Below the pieces are notes generated by a model that was not told where the DNA came from, made no database searches, and saw nothing but the letters and a program-made list of their open reading frames with translations. Below are positions 20,248 to 35,200 of a stretch of 64,000 nt of DNA, in pieces; positions within the stretch are counted from its first letter, which is position 1; each line of letters starts with the position of its first letter. The stretch is taken from NCBI RefSeq assembly GCF_905220565.1, contig NC_059398.1:9509177-9573176 (forward strand), written 5' to 3'. Both the position numbers and the translations under genes were made by a program. This stretch comes from Melitaea cinxia (taxonomy: Eukaryota; Arthropoda; Insecta; Lepidoptera; Nymphalidae).

Positions 20248-23200
20248 CTCAATTATATATTCTATAGTGTTAGGACCACATTTGTATAATTGTGGTGGTA
20301 CGAAGTTCACCGGATTAGCTTGCATAAAATATATAATAAAAATGAAATAGTTTTAGTTACATCTATAAACGTTAATGCTCTTCATAAAATATCATACTGA
20401 AATTCTACTTCACGTCTGTAAATTTACGTTGTAATTCCTTTGCCAGCGGAAATTTTCTATTATTACATAAACAGCTTACCTACATGGTTACTTGAAAAAA
20501 ATTAAAACTAATTACTATTTAGGTCAAATTATCCCATAGAAAACTAAAATGAATTGATAAATTAATATTTGAAAAAAGAGTAGGTATATTAAAATAAATG
20601 TCTCTTAAAGTTAAATGTCTTTTCCTACAATTAATAAAAGGAAATTTTAACTTGAGTGGATGAATAAAAACTATATTATTGATAATTAAAAGTTTGAACA
20701 AAATGTATATGAGAGTGTAAACTAATAGTAAAAATTGAAAAATTAAGGAAACAGGCGTCCACAATTGAAACGCATTATTTAATTTTTATAGTAAAAAATA
20801 TAAAGTTTAGAAATCATCGATCTTATTAGAAAAATTTATTTTATAGAAAGGTATAGCTAATGGAGCATGCTATTAGCATTAAATCTTCTTTTTGCACAAT
20901 AATGTATCATGTGTTTTACGCAATAACATTTAAATAAGAAAGAGATAATACATAGAATAATCCATTAATAAAATACCACTTATAAAACTGTTAATACCAT
21001 CCTTTGTGATAAAAATTTTATACTTTAACTAAAAATAAAACACTTCAAAATTGTAAGATGTAAAACAATTATTGTCATTTCAAAACACCATTACTATGTA
21101 TCATAATTTCATTAAGCTTTAACTTTAATGACATTGTTAAATTACTTATATAAATGCTAAAATTTTTAAGCTGATTACTGTAACTACTGATAGATAGAAT
21201 AGTATACTATGATGGCATTTTTTACAAACTTACATAAATTTAAAAAGAGCTTTAAAAACATTTTTAAATCCTAAACACAGCAAGTTCAAATTAATTACGC
21301 AGTACAGAAACTAAGAAACAATAATAAGAAAAAAAAAAGAATCTAGAATCGAATCGGAATTGTATTGATATCGTGTTCCTTTTTTTAATAAATTAAAATT
21401 TGTGTACTTTTCTAATCGTATGCTGATACGTATAAAACTAAGGAAAGACCAGTTAACAACAAACGTTAACTTATAGTATTTACAATTAGACTACTCATAA
21501 AAACCGTAATTCGAACGATGAAAGAAATGTCTTGATAAGCCTCTTTAGATAAGCAATCTTTATGATAATTTATGTTAGATTGCAGAAATTATTTTTGTTT
21601 CGTCAAAATTTCCAGAATCATAAAGGATCGTAAAAGTGACAGGGATTTTGCCATGTTTATCCGAAAATCTGGGTGGCTTATATATTTCGGAATTCAAGCA
21701 ACTTGACCTTCGCTTGTGGCGCTGATAACATGGTGAAGCCATTATCTTCTCTTGTGTATCTCGCTCAAAACATGAGTACGATTGATCGAGCGCTCGGTCT
21801 TATCGCAGTCATTTTGATAATGATTTTAAAATACGTTTACATACTTACATGTTGACAGCTAAGGATTACCTTCTTTTTTAAATTGACAATTGTCAAAAGT
21901 TTATTGTAAATAATTATAATGAGATAGTGTGCCTTATTTTACCTATATGATGAAGCTTGAGATTAGAATGTCACATAAGTATCAGTTACTTTTTAATTTT
22001 ATTCTTTATTTTGCTTTTGTTTGTATTATACATTTTGTGTTTGTGAGACTAACACATTATTCTTAGATTCAAAGAGAATGTTACGAATCTGTAATTGATT
22101 TTTATCATTACATATACAGTATAACATGTAGGTATAATTATTTTTAATTTGTTTTAAAATATAAAATAGATAACTATTTTTAATTGTTTCATTTCTCAAT
22201 TTGTATTCTAGAAGTAATAAAACATTTAATAATCATGGAAAAAATAAAAATAAATTAAATATTAGAAAAAGAACGAAAAAGTTTTAATAATATGTACCAA
22301 ACGTATGTATTAAACGTTTCTCTGATGACATTAAACAGAATCAAACGTAACGCTTATCTTGTACAACTATGTTTCTTTATCATTTGGTTAATTTGTACAT
22401 GAAAAGTACACGTATTGAACGAGACAATTCGAATCGCCAGCAAAAAAAAAAAACAATTTTAATCGACACCTTATTTCTTGCATAACTGCACCGATGCATA
22501 TCCTTTCACGGCTAATTTCACACTTTTATCAATTCAAAGATAGGTAGGTGTCTGTGTTGAGCTTGCGATTGTTTTTACACTTCAAAGTAAGTTTTTATTA
22601 TCACTTAAAAGTGTTCTTTCAAATGTTGTAAGTTGCTGTCTTTTTGATTAGCATTTATTGTGATCGACTACACGCATACACATACTGGATAGAAAGGTCA
22701 ACAAGATTTCGATCAATCTTTTAGATTTTATAGCCAAGTTTTGAATTTAGTTAAAATTTTTATGAAAGGGACACAAGAAATAGTTACGAAAGGGATATAC
22801 TAAATAATTGACACATTAAAAACTTATTTTTGAATTCGATTTTAACGTTTTAATTAGATGTATCTGATATACCTAACACTTTAAAAAATATACCTAAAAA
22901 TTCCTGTTGACGCACTAAAAATAAGAAGCCATAGAAATTGATAAATAAAGAGCAAGACTGAAAATAACTATCTAGTCCCTTCATGTGTGATTTTATAACA
23001 AAAACTTAGGAATATTTATATACCAATTATGCGCTAAATATTAAGATGTAATTTCGTTTATAAAGTATAATTTTGTGTGATATTACATATCGTCCCTTTC
23101 AAAGCTGCATTTATGAAAAAGATAAAATCCAAATTTTTTTGAATACTTTAAATAACTAGGAAAGAATTAATAAAGATCAATTATTACATTGTTGTTTATT

Positions 23201-26200
23201 AGCTAGGTAGGACCTTATAATAAAACTTTCGTTATAACGACATTATACTACAACGTTCAATAAGTCCCGAGACTAACCTGGAAATGGCGCATATATTAAA
23301 AACTCTTTTGATTTTTAAAAAGTACTGGCTATCAATACAAGAATATGTGTCAAATTTTTAAAAATGGAACAATAAAATTATTGATTTTGAAACATTTAAG
23401 TGACGCTACGGTTGTAATTTCGATACAATGGAAAAAAACGAGTTTCGCGTGTTGATAAAACATTGTTTTTTAATGGGAAAAAATACCGTTGAAGCACAGC
23501 AATGGCTTATAAAATGTTATGCAGGATCAGCTCCCTCTAAAGCAACCATTTGTCGGTGGTATGCCGACTTCAAACGCGGTCGCATGGACACCAATGATGG
23601 GGAACGCTCAGATCGTCCAAATGAAGCAGTGACTCAACAAAATATTAACCAAGTCCTCAAAATTGTATTGGAAGATCGGAAGGTAAAAGTGCGAGAGATA
23701 GCCGAGATAGTGAAGATTTCAGCTGGTAGTGTTTTCACTATTTTACATAAAAATTTGGCCATGAAAAAGCTTTTTTCTAAGTGGGTGCCGCGTTTGCTTA
23801 CAACTAATCAAAAGGAACAACGTATCAATGATTCAGAGCGATGTTTGGCGCTGATGAATTATAATAAAAAGGATTTTTTACGTCGGTTTGTAACAATGGA
23901 TGAAACCTGGATATACTATTTCACTCCGAAATCCAATCGGCAGGCAGCGGAGTGGAGAGCGGCTGGTGAAAGCAGCCCGAAGCGTCCAAAGACTCAGAAA
24001 TCGGCTGGTAAGGTTATAGCGTCTATATTTTGGGATGCGCATGGAATACTTTTCATCGACTACCTTGAAAAGGGGCAAAATATAAATAGTGACTATTACA
24101 TGTGCTTATTGGAGCGATTGAAGTACGAAATTGCGGATAAACGGCCTCACATGAACAAAAAGAAAGTGGTGTTTCACCAGGACAACGCGCCTTGTCACAA
24201 GTCCGTGAGAACGATGGCCAAAATTAACGAATTGGGCTTCGAATTGCTTCCTCATCCCCCTTATTCGCCAGACTTGGCCCCCAGCGATTACTGGCTGTTT
24301 GCAGACCTCAAAAAAAATGCTTCAGGGTAAGAAATTTGACTCAAATAGTGAAGTTATCGCAGCAACGGAGGCTTATTTTGAAGCCAAAGACAAACCGTTC
24401 TACACACATGGGATAGAAAAGCTAGAAAAGCGTTGGAGGGACTGTATCGCTCTTGGAGGAGACTATGTTGATGAATAAAAATTAATTTTATAAAAAAGAC
24501 CTTTTTTTAGTACTTAGTCTCGGGACTTATTGAACCACGTGTTAAGTCCTACCAAATTTAAAAATAACGAGTGCGCTTTAGACCACGCGACTGAAATCAA
24601 ACTTACGAAACGTAACTCTCTCTCTCTCTCTTTATTAACTTATATCTCCCTCTCAGCTTCCGTTCGTCTCGCCTGATCACACTTTGCGTAACGCTCTTTT
24701 CACGAATCCATCATCTTACTCCCCAAGTCAAGCGTGCGTAAAGTAGTTTTACTTCAAAAAAGTGTCGTGTTTATTGTATAGGGCATAGGGATGAAAAAAA
24801 TGTCCCTTTCATATGACCTCACTCCAACGTAGTTCGCGATTTAAAAATTATAAAACATTGAAAGTAGGTACGAGTGACGTCTAACGAAATCTAATCCTTA
24901 ATGCTCTATGACCTTACTTTAATCACCGTAGGCCGATCATCTTTAATCCAAACAACTTGTTTACTAACGAAGTACGTCAACTGGATCATGACGAAATTTA
25001 TGTTTCATTGTAAATCACTTAAAATATTAGCTTTACCCGCAACATCATTCACACATACATTTTTATATCTTGTAATTAAAGTGGTGATGAATGAGTTGCT
25101 TATTATTATATAAAATCAAACGTATGACGTTATGAATAAAAATCATTAATTGGGAATTTAAACCACAGAACCGTCCTGCTAATAATTTTCATCAAAGACA
25201 GACAAGTTACGATATTTGTGAGCAAACAAGATGTACCGAAATACAAGGACCGCTTTCTACGGCTACAAATCTTAACACCACAATTCCGAAAATAAACATG
25301 ACGTTCAGCGTCATTACAAGCAGCGTTTAGATAATAATAAAATATGTAACAACCAATTACTTATTATTATTTTTATTTTTGGTATATTATGAATTTCATC
25401 TTTAGTACTGTCGTATCTGTAAAAATTTGTCGACTCGTCGATCTGAGGAAAGCAACAGTTTTTACATCATCGGTTCAAACGACGCAAACAATGGCTTTTA
25501 TTGAATGTCTTGCTTATCAGTTGCAATTTATAGCAAACATTACCTATTTTACAACCGCTCCTTATTATTTGACGATCGCTCTGGTGTAATGGTGCGTGTG
25601 CCGTGTCGGTGGCGGTTAAAACACCGATGTTCACGGGTTCGATTCCCGCTCGGGGTGGATGGAGTATTTGTGTTTATACAAATATTTATTCTCAGTTATT
25701 CATCATGATACTGGTAATTTATTAGATATCTGTGCAAGGAAATTAATAAATCATTAGCAATTTTGCGTCAGTTAAAATTAATTCTTATTCATTTTATAAA
25801 ATAGGAATATATAAGGAACAAGTATATATTATATGTATATAAGTTATAAATATTTTGTACGTCAATATTTGATAACATCATTAATGTTTATATGGATATT
25901 TATTTATATGGACACATACTACAAAAAAAAATTATAAGTATGAATGACTGTTGACTAAAAGCTAGGCATTTCCAGTTCCATAATTTAGGAACAATCAAAA
26001 GGAACCGTGCGTTTATGAAAACTAACAATTACCGTGGTCTGGGCGTTTATGCATTTATATTATGTGTCTTTCCGTCCGTACGTGTGTGTGTCCGGACCCA
26101 GGAATAAGGCCTAGTGGATCACACTCCGATCAGTATGAGGTGTTTATTAAATCTATATAATTAATACGTGAATCAATAACTTTTTACCCCTTTTTACGAC

Positions 26201-29200
26201 AATTGCGCAGACGGAGGAGTATGAAATTTCACACAATTATAGTTTATATTTTAAAGAAGGAGTGCAGAATGCTATTTTTCTTTAATTATGCATAAAAGTA
26301 CATGCACTATTAATTCGCACTACAAGACATCGTCTGTCGCGCCAGCTATATAATATATTTTTGTGTAAGTTGGTGAATGCGTGACGCAAGCGTTGCGAAA
26401 AGTGTGATGGGGCAAGGCGAACAGAAATTGAGAGGGAGAAGATATAAGTTAGTGAAGTTAGAAAGAGAGAGAGAGATACGTTTCCTATATTACTGTGGGG
26501 GCAACTAAAGAAGTTTTACTTCAGTCGTATGGTCTAAAGCACACTCGTTTTTAACCGACTTCCAAAAAAGGAGGAGGTTCTCAATTCGACTGTATTTTTT
26601 TTTTTTTTTATGTATGTTACATCAGAACTTTTGACTCGGTGGAGCGATTTCGACAAATATTCTTTCAATCGAAAGGTGGTGTGTGTCCCATTTAAATTTA
26701 TTTGAGATCAAACAACTACTTTTCGAGCTATAGCTAATAATGCGTTTATACTTGACGCTTTTTTCGTCGACCTACGTTGTATTATACCTCATAACTTTCT
26801 ACTGGATGTACGGATTTTGATAATTCTTTTTTTGTTGGAAAGAAGATATCTCTAGTTTAGTACCATGATAGGGAAACCAGGATCTAATGATGGGATCCCA
26901 GAGAAATCGAGGGAACTTCTTGAAAATCCGCAATAACTTTTTATTAGGTTTACCGATTTTAATGATTTTTAATTTAATCGAAAGCCGAAGTTTATCATGT
27001 GGTCACATTTAAATTTCATCGAGATCTGATAACTACTTTTTGAGTAATCTTTGATAATGCGTTGTTACTTGACTATTTTTTCATCGATCTACGTTGTATT
27101 ACTCGTCGATGTAATTGAAGTCGGTTTTTTTTTTCGTTTGCGAGCAAACACAATTATTTATTCAAATCTTAGTTTTTTAACCGACTTCCAAAAAAGGAGC
27201 TTCTCATTTCTATTGTATATTTTTATGTATGATATCTCAGAACTTTGGACTAGGTGGACCGATTTCAATTTTTTTTTCTAATCGAAAGGCGGTGCGTTTC
27301 ATTTGGTCCCATTTCAATTTATTTTTGATTGAGATTTGACAAGTACTTTTCGAGTTATATCTAATAATGATTATTTATTTGACTATTTTTTCGTCGACCT
27401 ACGTTGTGTTATACCGTATAACTTTCCACTAGGTGTACCGATTTTAATGATCATTGTTTTATTCGAAAGCTGATGCGTGTTTTGTGGTTCAATTTAAATT
27501 TCATCGAGATTTGATGACCTTTTCTTGGGTAATCTTTGATAACGCGTGTTTAGTTGACTATTTTTCGTCTGCCTATTACGTTGTATTATTTGTCGATGTG
27601 ATTGAAGTCGGTTTTTTTTCGTTTGCAAGCAAACACAATTATTCTAAGCGCTGGAAACCTTAAAAGTTTTTTTACTATTATACCATTACCATTAATACCA
27701 TTTATATAAATCTTTGTTTAAAAATAACTAAGCCTAATAAAACAAAAAATAGATATATCACAGAAAAGATTACCAAAGAATCAAAAGATCAACAACGCAA
27801 ATACCTGGTGCTTTAGGTCGATGTTCATAAAGAATGATTACTAACATCATTTGTATATGACTTTCAATGTCACCCTGCCCTGCTCAGTATTATTCGAATT
27901 TCAACACTTTTTGAAGTGAAACTTCCCTAGCCTCATGAGGGGTAAAATTTTTACGGATCAAACGCGTCATGGCGTCACGAGTCACGAATTTTTAAACGTC
28001 CATACAAAGTTGAATACATAGGTTCTCGTCCGATCACCGAAGCTAAGCAACGTCGGGCGCGGTCAGTTCTTGAATGGGTGATCACCTGGGAACACCACGT
28101 GATGTTGGCTTTTGGTTTTTTTTTTAATTCGTTTTTTTATTTAGTGATTGAAGTGAAACTTCTTTAGGCGCATGAAGGGTAAAATTTTAACGGATTTTTT
28201 AAGCGTTCATAACATGTTGAATACACGGGTTCTCATCCGATTATCCGTTTTTTTTTTATTGGTTTTTTTTGAATTAGTTTGCCAAAGAAGTTTCACTTCT
28301 GACATGTGTACTTTGTACGCACGCAATTTTACTACTAGGTTGGCAAATAAGCGTACTGCACCTTACTCACCACAAGAACACAACACTGCTTGAAAGCAGT
28401 ATTACGAGGTATACTTCCCCAGACCAGCTGCTCCAGATTTTGAGCAGGATATTTCCTGCTCTGTTATTTACCTCAGTAAAACTTAAGGTATCGTTACATA
28501 ATAACGCTTATTACTAATGTACTGCGATGGGTTACTAATACTAATTACAATGTAGGGCTCAAAAATCTTTAAAACTCTCACTTCCGTAATCAAAACTATC
28601 CGAATCTAACAGATAATCCGAAATAATTTAAGAACAAAATAATATATCCGTAATCTCCCTGATACATATTACCTTACTGTCGCAGCTGATTATTACTGCC
28701 AAAGTAGAAAAAAAATGCTATCGGTTAACTGCTTTAGCACCATTTTCCTTTACGGTCTAATTTTATTAATAAATAACAAACCTTAAAACTACGCTGTTTC
28801 GCCTAACTTCAAGTAGTCTCACGAACACTCGCGAACCGTCGACTTCGTGCTTTGTTTGTACTCGTACATTGTGCGATAATAATAAGCCGTACGAAATGCC
28901 ATCCTGTATCAGACATAATGAAAGCTATACTTCTAAGAGTTGCAACGTAACATATCAAGTGTAAGTGAAATTTATTGACTAGTGTTTTTTTTAATTATTA
29001 AGGTAATTTTAAAGTCAACAATACATAATTATTTATATATTTATCTACTAGCTACCCGGACAGACTTCGTTCTGTCAAAAGTTAATAGTATTTTTTTATA
29101 ATTTTTTTTTTTTTTTCGTATTAAAAGCTTCCGTGGGCCTTAAGTAACGTAATAAATTAACCGAATTAGTCGAGCCATTCTCGAGTTATGCGCTTAGCAA

Positions 29201-32200
29201 CATTCATTTTTATTTATATACATATATTAATACGTGAAGCAAAAACTTTGTACCTCTTTTTACAATGAACTTGAATATGAAATTTCGCACTCTTATAGTT
29301 TAAATAGAGAAAGAGTGCAGAATGCTAATATTAGTAAATATTAAACTAGATGTGAACCGCGTGATAATTTACGTCGTTTAGTAAAAAAATACACTTATAT
29401 TGTTTTTTAAAACACATAAATAATACACTTTCACTCGTCGCTAAGTACGAGAACATTTATATGAAAAACAAGTTTCAATCCGCGAGTTTGTAATTTCTTT
29501 TTTTTTTTTGAGTAATTTTATTATGATTGTTCGGATTTTTAAACATTACTTTAATCATTACTAAAATGTATGTTTTAACTGAAGTAGAGACATGCTTCTC
29601 AAAATCTGGAGCAGACTGACTGGGGTACCTCGACCTTACCGAAGATCACAGCTAAGTAATACAACTTTCAAACAGTGTTGTATTCCCGTGGTAAGTAAGG
29701 TGACCAGGGCTCATGGAGGGGAGATTAGGGTAGAGTCGGCAACGGTCTAGCGATGCTTGTAGTGTTGAAGACGTCTATAAGCTACGATAATCGCTTACAC
29801 ACACCACAAAATTACAATTTACAAATTACTACTTGGTCTTTTATGGTAAAATAAAGCTAAACTTGTTGTTTCTTTCTTCTTTCTATTTTTAAAATATAAA
29901 TACAGAAACTAAGTTTTGTGTACAAAATAGCAATTTTTAATAAAAATGTCATTTAGGCTCTTATCTTTCACTTATCATTCATCATTTCCTATTTATGTAT
30001 TATGTAATAAACTACATACATATTAGGCTACTTTTGAACACAATCATATCAAAATATCAACGATTATACTCGTAATATAGTTGATCCGTATCGTTTTAAT
30101 ATAAGTAGCTGGATTTAGTGCTTTCGTTTTTTTTTTAATAAACCGTATTTTTTGAAATTTTATTTAAATACAAATTACATACTGATGAAATATGAATAAT
30201 ATTTTCGATCTTACCGACATAATAATAATAAAAATATGAACTGAAATATTTAAATAAAAAATTACGAGTGCAATTAGAAAAAAAAGGAAAAGAAAATATC
30301 GATTTGGAGACATGTGAATTTGAACCGGGGTTTTCCCGTTTCTTGACTGACCTGAGCAATTATAACCTTATAGATAGTGGCGAAATTTACTTTCGTATTC
30401 TAATGATATTGTAGCAGATTTCATTACGCCTGAAAATATGGATAAAACGATATTATCTATCTAAAAATGAAAGCTAGCTAGATCGATTTTTCGCCCCCTG
30501 AAAACCACCTGCATACTAAAATTTATGAAAATTGTTGGAGCCGTTTCCAAGATTCAGATTATATATACCTACATAATATATACATGAATTGCTTGATTAT
30601 AGGTAGATTGCTTAGATAGACATACATATAACACGATATTTATTGACTACCGCCAGTGTTAGTTTTTAAAGAATTAATGCAATAGGATATTTCTATTACA
30701 CGGAGAACGGGTTGAGTACTAATCACGTGAGATTTTTAGTATGAAAGAATAACTGTATAATTAACATGTTTGCAATACTTTGACAGACCGCCAGACGAAG
30801 ACACCGCGTCACACGAAAGTGACTGCGGCGAGGAGGAAGAGGACGCGGAGACTGTTCACTTAAAACCTAGAAGACCATTTTGGGCGAACAAAATACAGTT
30901 CGTTTTGGCTTGCGTAGGCTACTCGGTTGGTCTCGGCAATGTATGGCGCTTTCCTTATCTTTGCTACAAGAGCGGCGGAGGTGAGAAAATTATTTTGTAC
31001 ACTAATCTATACTTTTCAAAATTGCATATATAATTTACATGTTGTGTGTTGCAAACGATAGTATTTCTCTAAACTAAGTTTATACGATATAAAAATTGGA
31101 AAGATTAGCGTAAAACAAAAAGCCATATTACCACTGAATAAAAGAAAACACTTGTAAAATATAAGAGGCAAAACCAAAAACCATATAATACTTCGTAAAA
31201 TGCTATGTATCAAAATATACATAATAAACAAAATATATAAATAGGTGTTGTAAATAATTAAATAACACTTGAGATACCTAAGCTACCTATAATCTATAAT
31301 CTATAATCTATAATCTATAATAATATATATAAAAGCGAAAGGTCACTCACTCATCACGAAATCTCCGAAACTATAACACCTACAAACTTGAAATTTGGCA
31401 GGTAGGCTTCTTATAGAACGTAGACATCCGCTAAGAACGGATTTTACGAAACTCGACCCCTAAGGGGGTAAAACGGGGGTTGCAAGTTTGTATGAAAGTC
31501 CTATGTTTTTGAAGTAAGAGACTTGAAATTTAAAATGTATGCTCTATAGATGATGAGAAAGTGTTCAAATAATGTATCTCTAGAAATCAACTCCCTTTCT
31601 GGGTTAAAACGGGGGATGATAGCTTGACTCACTCATCACAAAATCTCCGAAACTATAATACCTACAAACTTGAAATTTGGCAGAAAGGCTACTTATAGGG
31701 CGTAGACATCCGCTAACAACGAATTTTACGAAATTCAACCCCTAAGGGGGTAAAACGGGGGTTGGAAATTTTTATGAAAGTCCTATGTTTTTGAAGTAAG
31801 AGACTTGAAATTTAAAATGTATGCTCTATAGATGGCGAGAAGGTATCCAAATAATGTATGTTTAGAAATTAACTCCGTTTTGGGGTTAAAACGGGGGATG
31901 GTAGGTTGACTCACCAATCACGAAATCTCCGAAACTATAACACCTACAAACTTGAAATTTAGCAGATAGGCTCCTTATAAGACGTTGGCATCCGTTAAGA
32001 ACGGATTTTACAAAACTCAACCCCTAAGGGGGTAAAACGGGGGTTGGAACTTTGTATGAAAGTCCTATGTTTTTGAAGTAAGAAACTTGAAATTTAAAAT
32101 GTAAGCTCTATAGATGGTGAAAAGGTGTCCAAATAATGTATCTTTAGAAATCAACTCCTTTTTGGGGTTAAAACGGGGGATCGTAGGTTGACTCACTGAT

Positions 32201-35200
32201 CACGCAATCTCCGAAACTATAACAGCTACAAACTTGAAATTTGACAGGTAGGTTCCTTATAGGGCGTAAACATCCGCTAAGAACTGATTTTACGAAAATC
32301 GACCCCTAAGGGGATAAAACGGGGGTCGGAAGTTTGTATGAAAGTCTTATGTTTTTGAAGTAAGAGACTTGAAATTTAAAATATATACTCTATAGATGGT
32401 GAGGAGGTGTCCAAATAATGCATCGTAATCTATATATATAAAAGAGAAAGGTCACTGACTCACTCATCACGAGAACTCAAAACCGCTGGATGGTCTATCC
32501 ATCCAGTTTGAACAAAGATAAAATTTGGCAGGGAGATAGATTATAGATAGCAGACGTCCGCTGAGAACGGATTTTACGATATTACACCGCTAAGTGGATT
32601 TAATTGGGGTTGATATTTTGTATGAAACATATACAGCTTGAAAATAAAACTAAAAATGTGGTGTATAGAGAGGTTTTATAAAAATAACTATTAAATTATA
32701 CTAAATTGTGCCTTTTAAAAAGTTACTCAGTTTGATAAGCATTTCAAGTGACTGAAATAAAAAAATAATTTGCGTTAAACATGGTAATAGTAATGCATAT
32801 CTTCATAACCACGCGGACGTAATCGCGGGCAAGAGTTAGTGTATTATAAAACGAAGTCCCTAAAAGTGTATGTAATCGATTCGCTCAAAATGTACTGAAC
32901 GGATTTTCATGCGGTTTCAGCATTGGAGAGAGGCATCCACTATTGGCAAGAGGAAGGTTAACGGAACGGCTAAGCCGATTTTGATGAGAGTTTCACTGGT
33001 AGTTTGCTGGGAAAATTTTGTGACACACTAATATCAACGCGGGCGAAGCCGCGGGCACAGCTAGTATAATTATATGGTTAAAACTTCTTTTTGCAACTTC
33101 AAATAGACGTACAAAAATTACAAAAGAAGAAAGAAAACAAAGCGATGAGAGTGACCTTTTTAACCGACTTCCAAAAAAGGAGGAGGTCCTCCATTCCATT
33201 GTATTTTTTTCTGTATCAGTTACCTCAGAACATTTGACTAAGTTAGATCGATGTAGATGATTTTTTTTATCATCAGAAAAGTAAAAAGAAATAAATAAAT
33301 TGTAAAAAGAAGTACGATTGAATTGAAATAACTCTACTATATATATCATTTCTCAGTGTATGACGTAACAAAAAAATCGGCCAAGTGCGAGTTGGACTCG
33401 CGCACAAAGGTTTACGTACCATTAATTAGGTACAACAGTACCATTTATTGATATCGAGCAAAAATAGGCAAAAAATGACTTTTTTGTATGGGAGCCCTTA
33501 AATATTCATTTTATTTTAATTTTATTATTTATTATTAAAGTTAAAATACAACTGAGTATTTTGTGAATATTTCAAGTGCCTACCTGTTGCCATTATTGAT
33601 ATCGAGAAAAAAGGGCAAAAAAACCGCGTTTGTTGCATGGGAGCCCACTCAAATATTTATTTTATTTTCTTTTAAGTATTTGTTGTTATAGCAGCAATAC
33701 ACACATAATTTGTAAAAAATTACAACTGTCTAGCTATCGCCGTTCTTGAGATACTGCCTGGTGACAGACAGACGAACGGACAGCGAAGTCTTAGTAATTC
33801 CGATTTAAAAAAAGGGATCCGTTTTTACGTGTACGAAACCCTAAAAAGATTTGTATTCGGCGTTACGAAATCAAACAAATATATCAACAACAAATACTGA
33901 CAATAAATAACAAAATATGTATGATTGATTATTATGAATATAGTTAAATTTATCCTGCTAATGGCTAAAGCTAATGAATAAATGTTGTCGACGAACGCTC
34001 CTAACTATATGGACACACCCACCCATTCTTTCGAGAGCGTGACTACTTAGTTCATTTCGCAAGATTTGCCCTTATTTATTTATAGTATACATACATTTGT
34101 CTACGTAAAACGTCGTGAAAAATAATTTAACACTACACAACTAATATCCGCATAACGCTAAGTAAATTATCTCAAACGAGTGACAAAGAGATCGTGATCC
34201 ACTTAGCATTGGTTCTAATTGTACGTTTCCAAACTCCGGCTAAATTGTGATACTATTAAAACAAACATGTTTTCGTCTATAGTAATTTAACTCATACCAG
34301 AATATGTGTTATTTTCAACCGACTTTAAAGAAAGGAGGAGGTTCTCAATACGACTGTACTTTGTATGTATTTACCTCAGGATTTTTGAACAGAAAGATGG
34401 TCTGAAATCGAAATCTGATAACTACCTCTTGAGTAATTCTTGATAACGCGTATTTACTTGACTATTTTTTGTCTACCTACGTACCTACTTATCGATGTAA
34501 TATGGAAGTCGGTTTTATTTATATGTTAATGTTTTATATGAACGTAAGGGTACGTATGTGTAGAATATATATATATATATAAAGGTATGTACGTACCTAT
34601 ATTACGTTTACTTACGTGTAAATTGTTTCAAACAAGTTACTAATGCAATAAATAAATACCTACACGGATACTTATATTCCTAAACAAAATGAATTAAGAG
34701 TTTGGCTATCATTTTTATAAAAAAACACATTTAATAAAAAATCTAATATAACTTTAGTACCTAACTTACATTATTTGAAATTCAATATAAATATAGGTAT
34801 ATGTATTTTGTAAACATTGTAATGCATATATCATTAAATTATATAGTATGATAATAATAAATTAATAATATTTACACATCAATAATTTTTACCTTTTTTC
34901 GTATTCAGACTTAGATATTTTCCTGAAACTGAAACCTAATCACACATAACCAGGAGAAGATCAAGGTAATTTATTTGAATTCGTTTTTTCGGGATTTATA
35001 CCATTGGTTTGATTAAAGTTTAAGTTTTAAGATAAAACAAAATTTTAAAAAAATGATATTATAACGAAAACAAAACTGTTTTTAACTGAGGTAGGGCACA
35101 GCAGGAATTTCCTGCTCAAAATATGGAGCAGCCCGACTGGGGTAGTACCTCGACCTTACAAAAGATCACAGCAAAATAATACTGTTTTCAAGCAGTATTG

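Noticed and set aside
25572..25660. Possible tRNA gene on the plus strand
   Set aside because: The box spacing is SINE-like and the sequence does not fold into a full cloverleaf; a SINE body follows.
30300..30360. Box-B-like GGTTCAAATTC suggesting a tRNA or SINE
   Set aside because: No convincing box A at the right distance and no second copy seen in the window.
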